Source: an uncultured Actinomyces sp. (GTDB lineage: Bacteria; Actinomycetota; Actinomycetes; Actinomycetales; Actinomycetaceae). From it: a stretch of 5,120 bases of DNA. Below, piece after piece: positions 1-5,120 of the stretch. Each line of letters begins with the position of its first letter. Within the stretch, counting starts at the first letter, position 1. The stretch spans positions 1 to 5,120 of the forward strand of contig CALBAF010000032.1 of assembly GCA_937926415.1 (NCBI GenBank), in the 5' to 3' direction. Position numbers and translations under genes: made by a program. The notes beneath the pieces were generated by a model. It had not been told where the DNA came from and did no database searches. It saw only the letters and a list, made by a program, of their open reading frames with translations.

Positions 1-81
1 CCACCCGCGCGACTGACCCGGCAGGACGGTGCGCCGCCCTCCTCGGCCTCGGCCTCGTGCGCAAGGCGTCAAGCCGTGAGA

Positions 82-108
82 TGAACGACCGCCGGCGCGG
101 GGCGTTCA
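82..108. terminator. Hairpin upstream of dnaE, possible terminator
   Basis: TGAACG (82-87) pairs with CGTTCA (103-108), and CCGC (89-92) pairs with GCGG (97-100) around a CGGC loop, with a small 1x2 internal loop between the two stems. No T-rich tract follows on either strand, so an intrinsic terminator is only a guess based on its position between a possible upstream gene end and the dnaE promoter. It could equally be a regulatory inverted repeat, or chance in GC-rich DNA. Confidence 0.25.
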
Positions 109-133
109 ACGTGGTCGCGCGCGCCGTGGACAG

Positions 134-139
134 TAGAAT
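134..139 (+). promoter_or_regulatory. -10 box TAGAAT for a leaderless dnaE mRNA
   Basis: TAGAAT matches five of six positions of the TATAAT consensus and fits the TANNNT pattern of actinobacterial housekeeping promoters. Six bases separate it from the dnaE ATG, so the expected transcription start falls on or next to the A at 146. There is no purine-rich Shine-Dalgarno sequence between the box and the ATG, as a leaderless mRNA would predict. No convincing -35 box is visible around 110-116, which is common in this group. The first three bases of the box are an in-frame TAG stop for the dnaE frame. Confidence 0.55.
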
Positions 140-145
140 CGACGC

Positions 146-3100
146 ATGGCTGATTCTTTCGTGCACCTTCACAACCACTCCGAGTATTCGATGCTCGACG
201 GAGCGGCGAAGACGAAAGCGATGGCGGAAGAGGCCGCGCGCCTCGGCCAGCCCGCGATCGGCCTGACGGATCACGGGTACCTTTTCGGTGCCTTCGACTT
301 TTACACGAACTGCAAGAACGCGGGCGTCAAGCCGATCATCGGCCTGGAGGCGTACGTGACGCCGGGGACCTCGCGCTTCGACCGCCAGAAGGTCCTGTGG
401 GGCGAGCCGTGGCAGCGTGCCGACGACGTGAGCGCCGGCGGCTCCTACAACCACCTGACCCTCGTCGCCTACAACACGACGGGCATGCACAACCTGTTCC
501 GCCTGGGGTCCTACGCCTCGACGGATGGCCAGTTCGGCAAGTGGCCGCGCGCCGACAAGGAGCTGCTCAGCCAGTTCCACGAGGGCCTTATCGTGTTCAC
601 GGGCTGTCCCTCGGGCGCCGTGCAGACGCGCCTGCGTCTGGGGCAGTGGGACGAGGCCGTGGCTGAGGCCGCGGAGCTGCGCGACATTTTCGGGGCGGAG
701 AACTTCTACGTCGAGGTCATGGACCACGGCATCGACATCGAGCGGCGCACCCACCAGCAGGTCCTCGAGATCGCCAAGCTCATGAACGCCCCCCTCGTGG
801 CGACCAATGACGCGCACTACGTCAAGCGCGAGGACCGCAAGATCCAGGACGCGCTCCTGTGCATCAACTCGGGCTCGCGCATCAACGATCCCGACCGCTT
901 CAAGTTCGACGGCGACGGCTACTACATCCGTTCCTCTGACGAGATGCGTGCGCTGTGGAGCGAGCTGCCCGGCGCCTGCGACTCGACCCTGGAGATCGCC
1001 GAGCGCTGCGACGTGCACTTCACGACCACGAAGGAGGGCGCCAACTACATGCCCGACTTCCCGGTGCCCGAGGGTGAAGACAAGACCTCGTGGTTCATCA
1101 AGGAGGTCGAGCGAGGCCTGCGCGACCGCTTCCCGAACGGCATCCCAGACGACGTGCGCAAGCAGGCCCAGTACGAGGAAGACGTCATCATCAAGATGGG
1201 CTTCCCCGGCTACTTCCTCACCGTCGCCGACTACATCAACTGGGCGAAGTCCCAGGGCATCCGCGTGGGACCGGGCCGAGGCTCGGGCGCGGGCTCGATG
1301 GTGGCCTACGCCCTGAAGATCACCGAGCTGAACCCCCTCGAGCACGGCCTGATTTTCGAGCGATTCCTCAATCCCGAGCGAATCTCGATGCCCGACTTCG
1401 ACGTCGACTTCGACGAACGTAGGCGCGACGAGGTCATCGCCTACGTCAAGCGCAAGTACGGCGAGGACCGCATCAGCCAGGTCGTCACCTACGGCACGAT
1501 TAAGACCAAGCAGGCCCTGAAGGACTCCGCGCGTATCCTCGGCAAGGACTTCAAGGTCGGCGAGCAGCTCACCAAGGCGCTGCCCCCGGCGATCATGGGC
1601 AAGGACATCACGGTCCACGGCATCTTCGACGAGAAGGACAAGCGCTACGCCGAGGCCTCGGAGTTCCGTAAGTTCTACGAGGAGAACCCGGACACGCACG
1701 AGGTCGTCCAGTACGCGCTCGGCCTGGAGGGACTGACGCGCCAGTGGGGCGTGCACGCGTGTGCGGTCATCATGAGCTCCCACACGCTCACCGACATCAT
1801 CCCGGTCATGAAGCGCCCGCAGGACGGCGCGATCATCACCCAGTTCGACTACCCGACGTGCGAGACGCTGGGCCTGCTGAAGATGGACTTCCTGGGCCTG
1901 CGTAACCTCACGGTCGTGTCCGACGCGCTCGAGAACATCGCGCTCAACGGTAAGCCGGACCCGGATCTCGATCACCTGACCTTCGACGACAAGAAGACCT
2001 ACGAGCTGCTGGGACGAGGCGAGACTCTCGGCGTCTTCCAGCTGGATGGCGGCGGCATGCGCGACCTCCTCAAGCTCATGAAGCCCGACAACTTCGAAGA
2101 CATCTCGGCCGTCGGTGCCCTGTACCGCCCCGGCCCGATGGGTGCGAACTCCCACACGAACTACGCGCTGCGTAAGAACGGTCGTCAGGAGATCACGCCC
2201 ATTCACCCCGAGCTGGCGGAGCCGCTCGAGGACATTCTGGGTACGACATTCGGCCTGATCGTGTATCAGGAGCAGGTCATGCAGATCGCCCAGAAGTTGG
2301 CGGGCTACACGCTGGGCCAGGCAGACATTCTGCGTAAGGCCATGGGTAAGAAGAAGAAGGAGGTCCTGGACCAGCAGTTCAAGGGCTTCCGCCAGGGCAT
2401 GGTGGACAACGGCTATTCCGAGGAGTCGATCAAGGCCCTGTGGGACGTCGTCGTTCCCTTCTCCGCCTACGCCTTCAACAAGGCCCACTCGGCGGCCTAC
2501 GGCCTCGTCTCCTACTGGACGGCCTTCCTCAAGGCGAACTTCCCGACGGAGTACATGGCGGCCCTGCTGACCTCGACGAAGGACAACAAGGATCGTCGAG
2601 CCCTGTACCTGGCGGAGTGCCGCCACATGGACATCACGGTCCTGCCCCCGGACGTGAACGCGTCGATGGGTAACTTTGCGCCTGACGGGGAGGCGATCCG
2701 CTTCGGCCTGAGCGCCATCCAGAACGTGGGCGGCCCGGTCGTCGACGCGATCGTTGAAACCCGCGCCGAAAAGGGGCGGTTCTCCTCGTTCCAGGACTTC
2801 TTGGACAAGGTTCCCCAGGTGGTGTGCAACAAGCGCACGATCCAGTCCCTCATTCGCGCCGGCGCCTTCGACTCGATGGGGCACACGCGCCGCGCCCTCC
2901 TCGCACGCTGCGACGAGGCCGTGGACGCGATCATCGATGTCAAGCGCAACGAGGCGATTGGACAGTTCGATCTGTTCGGCGCTCTGGGCGAGGACGAGGA
3001 CACGGGCTCGGGCCTGACGATCGACATCCCGGACCTGCCCGAGTTCGACCGTAAGACGAAGCTGGCGGCTGAGCGCGAGATGCTGGGCCTGTACGTCTCC

Positions 3101-3688
3101 GACCACCCGCTGCGCGGCGTGGAGGCGGCGCTGGCTCGCCACCAGGACTACGAGATCGCGCAGGTCGTGGGCTCGGACGGGGCGATGGCGGACCGCATCG
3201 TCAAGATCGCCGGCCTCGTGTCGGGCGTGACGACGAAGGTGACGAAGCAGGGCAACGCGTGGGCGATCGCGACGATCGAGGACCTGTCGGGCTCGGTGGA
3301 CGTGCTCTTCTTCCCGCGCTCCTACGAGTCGATTCAGACCTACCTCGCCCAGGACATCATCGTTCAGATCGAAGGAAAGGTGAACGTCCGCGAGGAGGGC
3401 ATGACCATCTACGGTCAGTCGATGACCCTCCTGGACCTGTCGGGTGGGGCGGACCTGCCCCTCGACCTGCGCCTGCCGGCCGCTCGATGCACGCCCGAAC
3501 TCCTCACCGACCTGCGCGGCGTCCTCGAGTCCTACCCGGGTGGCTCACCGGTACGCCTGCACCTGACGGAGCCCGGACGCACGACGGTCGTCGAGCTGGA
3601 TCCCAAGCTGCGTGTCGAGCAGACGAGCGCCTTCTTCAGTCACATCAAGGCAGTGGTCGGCGCGGGCGGTGTCGTCACCTCGTCCTGA
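146..3688 (+). CDS. dnaE: DNA polymerase III subunit alpha (replicative DnaE1 type)
   Basis: This is the catalytic subunit of the replicative polymerase, 1180 residues, the usual size for actinobacterial DnaE1. An N-terminal PHP domain (about 5-270) keeps the residues expected to bind metal: H9, H11, D18, H43, E68, H103, C154, D222 and H224. By family knowledge it should be an active 3'-5' proofreading exonuclease. The C-family polymerase core follows, with the PGRGSGAGS motif (376-384), palm aspartates D417 and D419 in PDFDVDFD, and the third aspartate D581 in KMDFLGL. A lysine-rich MGKKKKE motif starts at 733. Helix-hairpin-helix segments (about 830-910), a beta-clamp binding motif QFDLF (940-944) and an OB fold (about 1015-1100) complete it. 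The start is secure: an in-frame TAG at 134-136 leaves ATG 146 as the first possible codon. An intact PHP site and the clamp motif favour DnaE1 over the mutagenic DnaE2/ImuC. No frameshift or truncation is seen. Confidence 0.98.
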   Translation: MADSFVHLHNHSEYSMLDGAAKTKAMAEEAARLGQPAIGLTDHGYLFGAFDFYTNCKNAGVKPIIGLEAYVTPGTSRFDRQKVLWGEPWQRADDVSAGGSYNHLTLVAYNTTGMHNLFRLGSYASTDGQFGKWPRADKELLSQFHEGLIVFTGCPSGAVQTRLRLGQWDEAVAEAAELRDIFGAENFYVEVMDHGIDIERRTHQQVLEIAKLMNAPLVATNDAHYVKREDRKIQDALLCINSGSRINDPDRFKFDGDGYYIRSSDEMRALWSELPGACDSTLEIAERCDVHFTTTKEGANYMPDFPVPEGEDKTSWFIKEVERGLRDRFPNGIPDDVRKQAQYEEDVIIKMGFPGYFLTVADYINWAKSQGIRVGPGRGSGAGSMVAYALKITELNPLEHGLIFERFLNPERISMPDFDVDFDERRRDEVIAYVKRKYGEDRISQVVTYGTIKTKQALKDSARILGKDFKVGEQLTKALPPAIMGKDITVHGIFDEKDKRYAEASEFRKFYEENPDTHEVVQYALGLEGLTRQWGVHACAVIMSSHTLTDIIPVMKRPQDGAIITQFDYPTCETLGLLKMDFLGLRNLTVVSDALENIALNGKPDPDLDHLTFDDKKTYELLGRGETLGVFQLDGGGMRDLLKLMKPDNFEDISAVGALYRPGPMGANSHTNYALRKNGRQEITPIHPELAEPLEDILGTTFGLIVYQEQVMQIAQKLAGYTLGQADILRKAMGKKKKEVLDQQFKGFRQGMVDNGYSEESIKALWDVVVPFSAYAFNKAHSAAYGLVSYWTAFLKANFPTEYMAALLTSTKDNKDRRALYLAECRHMDITVLPPDVNASMGNFAPDGEAIRFGLSAIQNVGGPVVDAIVETRAEKGRFSSFQDFLDKVPQVVCNKRTIQSLIRAGAFDSMGHTRRALLARCDEAVDAIIDVKRNEAIGQFDLFGALGEDEDTGSGLTIDIPDLPEFDRKTKLAAEREMLGLYVSDHPLRGVEAALARHQDYEIAQVVGSDGAMADRIVKIAGLVSGVTTKVTKQGNAWAIATIEDLSGSVDVLFFPRSYESIQTYLAQDIIVQIEGKVNVREEGMTIYGQSMTLLDLSGGADLPLDLRLPAARCTPELLTDLRGVLESYPGGSPVRLHLTEPGRTTVVELDPKLRVEQTSAFFSHIKAVVGAGGVVTSS
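2963..2977 (+). other. Beta sliding clamp binding motif QFDLF in DnaE
   Basis: Codons 940-944 of dnaE spell Gln-Phe-Asp-Leu-Phe, which fits the internal clamp-binding consensus QxxLF / Qx[LM]xF. It lies between the helix-hairpin-helix segments and the OB fold, where the E. coli alpha subunit has its internal clamp motif. In the family this peptide docks in the hydrophobic pocket of DnaN and gives the polymerase its processivity. Assignment is by motif and position only. Confidence 0.8.
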
Positions 3689-3692
3689 CATG

Positions 3693-3726
3693 ATGCGAGC
3701 CGGGCCCGTGCGGACCCGGCTCGTGT
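3693..3726. terminator. Bidirectional hairpin between convergent dnaE and S4 gene
   Basis: CGAGCCGGG (3696-3704) pairs perfectly with CCCGGCTCG (3715-3723). The stem extends three more pairs outward, including two G-T wobbles, to 3693 and 3726, around a ten-base loop. It starts four bases after the dnaE stop and ends 16 bases from the S4-gene stop, so it could end transcription from both sides. Neither strand has a good T tract after the stem, as is common for GC-rich actinobacterial terminators, so efficiency cannot be judged. Confidence 0.7.
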
Positions 3727-3742
3727 CGTTGGGGGAATGCCC

Positions 3743-3973
3743 TCAGGAGGCGGACCCGACGATCGCGGCGGCCCGTCCCCAGGGGGCGTCGACCTCGACG
3801 AGGTCGCCTGCGCTCAGGTGGTGGCCGCGGCGCGTCTCCACCTCGCCGTTGACGGTCACGTCGCCGGCCTGGATGAGTTCGCGGGCCTGTGCGCCGTCTT
3901 CCGCGAGGGAGGCGAGCTTGACGAATTGGCCGAGCTTGATCTCCCCGCGCACGGGGATCGTCGGTGTGCTCAT
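3743..3973 (-). CDS. Small S4-domain RNA-binding protein (YaaA/YbcJ-like)
   Basis: The 76-residue protein is almost entirely one S4 RNA-binding domain. Residues 11-33 carry the IKLGQFVKLASLAEDGAQA-type helix region. The signature VTVNGEVETRRGHHLSAGD (39-57) follows, with the conserved VNGEVETRRG and GD elements. Length and motif match the stand-alone S4 proteins of the YaaA/YbcJ (COG2501) group, which are thought to bind structured RNA such as rRNA; the exact target is generally unknown. The start is the ATG at 3973-3971. AAAGGA lies six bases upstream of it, and homology begins directly after it; longer upstream frames add only arginine-rich shadow sequence. The gene is convergent with dnaE and divergent from the unknown gene at 4066. 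It appears to be a single-gene unit with a leader of about 70 bases. Confidence 0.9.
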   Translation of the reverse strand: MSTPTIPVRGEIKLGQFVKLASLAEDGAQARELIQAGDVTVNGEVETRRGHHLSAGDLVEVDAPWGRAAAIVGSAS

Positions 3974-3979
3974 GGTGAG

Positions 3980-3985
3980 TCCTTT
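3980..3985 (-). promoter_or_regulatory. Ribosome binding site of the S4-domain gene
   Basis: On the minus strand AAAGGA lies six bases before the ATG at 3973. It supports that start over the in-frame ATG further upstream near 4003, which has no comparable site. Confidence 0.7.
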
Positions 3986-4002
3986 CGCTGGTGGAGAGCG
4001 CA

Positions 4003-4020
4003 TCACGCGCGAGGGCGTGG
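4003..4020 (-). other. Small hairpin in the leader of the S4-domain gene
   Basis: CACGC (4004-4008) pairs with GCGTG (4015-4019) around a six-base loop, with one further T-G pair outside. It falls within the predicted untranslated leader of the S4-domain gene, about 30 bases upstream of its ATG. A stem this short is weak evidence of function. Confidence 0.2.
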
Positions 4021-4024
4021 ATGA

Positions 4025-4054
4025 ACAGTATCCTTGGGTAGAGACACACAGTAT
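4025..4054. repeat. Direct repeat ACAGTAT, 23-bp period, in the divergent promoter region
   Basis: ACAGTAT occurs at 4025-4031 and again at 4048-4054. Read on the minus strand each copy is ATACTGT and carries a -10-like core (GATACT and TATACT). The pair may be two tandem start sites for the S4 gene or a duplicated protein-binding site about two helical turns apart. Seven-base repeats also arise by chance. Confidence 0.3.
4029..4034 (+). promoter_or_regulatory. Possible -10 box TATCCT for the 4066-priA unit
   Basis: TATCCT fits TANNNT and would give a start near 4041 and a leader of about 25 bases containing the Shine-Dalgarno sequence. No -35 box is visible at the right distance. The alternative TATAAG at 4052-4057 matches the consensus better internally but overlaps the Shine-Dalgarno sequence and would leave almost no leader. 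Confidence 0.3.
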
Positions 4055-4061
4055 AAGGAGG
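4055..4061 (+). promoter_or_regulatory. Strong Shine-Dalgarno AAGGAGG fixing the GTG start at 4066
   Basis: AAGGAGG is a near-perfect complement to the 16S rRNA 3' end and lies four bases before GTG 4066, a slightly short spacing. An in-frame TAA at 4054-4056 excludes any earlier start, so the GTG is well supported. Confidence 0.8.
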
Positions 4062-4065
4062 AGCG

Positions 4066-4077
4066 GTGAGCGCTCAC
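4066..4077. promoter_or_regulatory. Perfect palindrome GTGAGCGCTCAC, LacI-type operator candidate
   Basis: The twelve bases are a perfect inverted repeat. With the flanking bases the minus strand reads TTGTGAGCGCTCACCG, which matches 14 of 16 positions of the symmetric lac operator TTGTGAGCGCTCACAA. The GAGCGCTC core is typical of many LacI-family sites. It forms the first four codons of the unknown gene and overlaps the -35 box of the S4-gene promoter, so one bound repressor could affect both directions. No LacI-family gene is in the window, and a 12-bp palindrome is not rare by chance in GC-rich DNA. Confidence 0.4.
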
Positions 4078-4716
4078 AACGACGATATCGACGCGGAGTT
4101 CCAGTCGCTGGTTGCATCGCTGGGATCGACGCCCCCCGCGGGCGATTCCCTGCCGTCCCTTGATCCGGACGACACTCCCGTCGACGAGTCCCTGCACCTG
4201 GAGGGCGGCCGCCTGTCGGTTGCCCTCGTGCTCGCCCCGATTTCCTACCCGGAGGCGCTGCATTCGCTGCTCGCGCTGACCGGTGTGCGTGAGTCGATCG
4301 TGCGTCTCAAGCCGTGGACCGCCGTGTGGCTGCGTGTTGAGACGACGCCGACCGACGAGGAGGAGCTCGATGCTCTGCTGACCGGCCAGCGCCCGATGCC
4401 CGACGCGGTGGATCGCGTGGCCAGGGCCGTCTCGAACCTGTCGAAGTACGGGGCGGTCGCTCTCATGAGCTGGCTCGTCGAGGGGGACGGCGTGGAGCCG
4501 GGTGTCTCGGGCCGTATTTCTGCCCAGCGCTACGTGAGCGGTGAGCCGGAGGAGACGATTCCGGCGGGCCTGCTGCTCGGCGCGATGCCCGCGGCGACGG
4601 AGGATCTCCTGCTGGGGCGCACGACGCCCGCCGACTACAAGGATTCCGTGGCTGCTGACGGCAGCTGCCAGGGCGGTGGCCCCTTCGGTTGGCTGCGACG
4701 TAACAAGCAGTCATGA
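4066..4716 (+). CDS. Conserved-looking protein of unknown function, coupled to priA
   Basis: I do not recognise a family for this 216-residue protein. Residues 1-47 are acidic and probably disordered except for a short amphipathic stretch, DIDAEFQSLVASL (7-19). A folded part follows, about 49-195. It starts with a hydrophobic strand LSVALVLAPI (50-59), a leucine-rich helix (62-72) and the segment KPWTAVWLRVE (82-92). A hydrophobic stretch GAVALMSWLVEG (129-140) comes later. The tail is glycine-rich, then basic (GWLRRNKQS, 208-216). There is no signal peptide or clear membrane segment, so a cytoplasmic location is likely. The GTG start is fixed by AAGGAGG and an in-frame TAA just upstream. Its stop overlaps the priA start as ATGA, which implies co-translation, but that alone does not show a role in histidine or tryptophan synthesis. 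Codon use resembles its neighbours. Confidence 0.85.
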   Translation: MSAHNDDIDAEFQSLVASLGSTPPAGDSLPSLDPDDTPVDESLHLEGGRLSVALVLAPISYPEALHSLLALTGVRESIVRLKPWTAVWLRVETTPTDEEELDALLTGQRPMPDAVDRVARAVSNLSKYGAVALMSWLVEGDGVEPGVSGRISAQRYVSGEPEETIPAGLLLGAMPAATEDLLLGRTTPADYKDSVAADGSCQGGGPFGWLRRNKQS

Positions 4717-5120
4717 CGATCCTCGAACTGCTGCCCGCGATCGACGTGACGGGCGGGCAGGCCGTGCGCCTGTCCTCGGGATCGATCGATGAGGGCTCCT
4801 GGGGGAGCCCGATTGATATCGCCCGTTCGTTTCACGAGGCCGGGGCGCGCTGGGTGCACCTCGTGGACCTGGACCTGGCGTTTGGTCGCGGCGAGAACTC
4901 TGAGCTGCTCGCCCGCGTGATCCGCGAGGTTCCCGTGCGCGTCGAGCTATCGGGCGGCATCACGAGCCGAGCGGCCATCGAGGCCGGGCTGGCCATGCGT
5001 CCCGAACGCGTCAACATCGCGACGCAGGCGCTGGGTGACATCGACGCCGTCTGCGAGGCCATCGACGCTTTTGGTGAGCGCGTCGCCGTGTGCCTGGACG
5101 TACGCGGCGGTCACTTGGCT
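4713..5120 (+). CDS. priA: Phosphoribosyl isomerase A (HisA/PriA), 3' end outside window
   Basis: The first 136 residues of a (beta/alpha)8 barrel isomerase are present; the family has about 240-250. In histidine synthesis HisA converts ProFAR to PRFAR. Actinobacterial PriA also performs the TrpF step on phosphoribosyl anthranilate. Visible landmarks are LLPAIDV with catalytic D11, AVRL with phosphate-binding R19, WVHLVDLDLAFGRG (47-60), VELSGGI (77-83, S80 equivalent to S81 of characterised PriA) and VCLDVRGG (126-133). The second catalytic aspartate, near 175, lies beyond the edge. The start is firm: an in-frame TAA at 4701-4703 leaves ATG 4713 as the first start codon. No good Shine-Dalgarno precedes it, consistent with coupling through the ATGA overlap. 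The loop after strand 1 reads RLSSGSIDEGSWGSP, one residue shorter than, and unlike, the usual RLVQG...YGS. HisA-only, TrpF-only or dual activity therefore cannot be told from this part. Confidence 0.93.
   Translation, partial: MTILELLPAIDVTGGQAVRLSSGSIDEGSWGSPIDIARSFHEAGARWVHLVDLDLAFGRGENSELLARVIREVPVRVELSGGITSRAAIEAGLAMRPERVNIATQALGDIDAVCEAIDAFGERVAVCLDVRGGHLA

Larger units (their letters stand above)
1..145. other. Upstream region with no identifiable gene
   Basis: No reading frame here could be recognised as a gene. The two + frames that stop before dnaE end at TGA 14-16 and TGA 82-84. Either could be the last codons of a gene that begins left of the window, but the few residues visible match nothing I know. 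The third + frame runs open into dnaE in a different frame and looks like a shadow. Positions 41-57 carry almost three copies of the hexamer CCTCGG, a short low-complexity run. The useful content is the hairpin at 82-108 and the -10 box at 134-139, described separately. Confidence 0.5.
4050..4079 (-). promoter_or_regulatory. Sigma-70-like promoter of the S4-domain gene
   Basis: On the minus strand the -35 box TTGTGA (4079-4074, four of six consensus bases) and the -10 box TATACT (4055-4050, five of six) are separated by 18 bases. This predicts a start near 4044 and an untranslated leader of about 70 bases. The -35 box sits inside the first codons of the divergent gene and overlaps the GTGAGCGCTCAC palindrome, so a protein bound there would be expected to block this promoter. 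Confidence 0.5.

Noticed and set aside
41..57. Short tandem CCTCGG repeat, considered as a regulatory or phase-variable repeat
   Set aside because: Fewer than three copies in GC-rich DNA, with no link to the dnaE promoter; chance is the simpler explanation.
57..266. A 69-residue frame across the dnaE start
   Set aside because: It overlaps the first 40 codons of dnaE in another frame, is arginine-rich as expected of GC-rich shadow translation, and has no ribosome binding site.
2346..2362. AAG-rich run in dnaE, considered as a frameshift site
   Set aside because: It encodes the conserved MGKKKKE motif of the alpha subunit, and the reading frame continues without break on both sides.
2512..3027. 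A 171-residue minus-strand frame inside dnaE
   Set aside because: It lies antisense within highly conserved dnaE codons; the composition is typical of antisense shadow in GC-rich genes and no promoter or ribosome binding site is evident.
3974..4117. N-terminal extension of the S4-domain protein
   Set aside because: The extra residues are not S4-like, the frame overlaps the divergent gene, and AAAGGA supports the ATG at 3973.
3612..4163. A 183-residue + frame spanning the dnaE end, the S4 gene and the divergent region
   Set aside because: It crosses two genes, a hairpin and a promoter region, and its sequence has no family character; the S4-domain protein on the other strand explains the stretch.

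Overview
The window looks like the chromosome of a high-GC Gram-positive bacterium, most likely an actinobacterium and probably one of the Actinomycetaceae (Actinomyces/Schaalia type). The evidence is the strong G/C preference at third codon positions, a DNA polymerase III alpha subunit of the actinobacterial DnaE1 type with an intact PHP domain, a probable leaderless mRNA start, and a PriA-type (HisA/TrpF) isomerase. The genus is inference from overall protein character; no database was searched.

Layout. Positions 1-145 hold no gene I can identify, only a hairpin (82-108) and a TAGAAT -10 box (134-139) placed so that transcription should start at or near the A of the dnaE ATG. dnaE (146-3688, +) fills most of the window and looks complete and intact. 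A GC-rich hairpin at 3693-3726 lies in the 54-base gap between dnaE and a convergent small S4-domain RNA-binding protein gene (3743-3973, -). A compact 92-base divergent region (3974-4065) separates the S4 gene from a gene of unknown function (4066-4716, +). That gene overlaps by ATGA the start of priA/hisA (4713 to the window edge, +), which is cut off after 136 codons.

How the genes relate. dnaE appears to be its own transcription unit for the replicative polymerase. The unknown gene and priA look like a translationally coupled pair, with no other histidine or tryptophan gene in view. The divergent region is the most interesting regulatory spot. A perfect 12-bp palindrome, GTGAGCGCTCAC, forms the first four codons of the unknown gene and covers part of the predicted -35 box of the S4 gene. 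Its sequence is the core of a LacI-family operator.

I found no mobile element, CRISPR array, tRNA, rRNA or clear new multi-gene system. This is mostly ordinary core-genome DNA. The points worth a second look are the palindrome, the diverged substrate-loop sequence of PriA, and the uncharacterised coupled partner gene.
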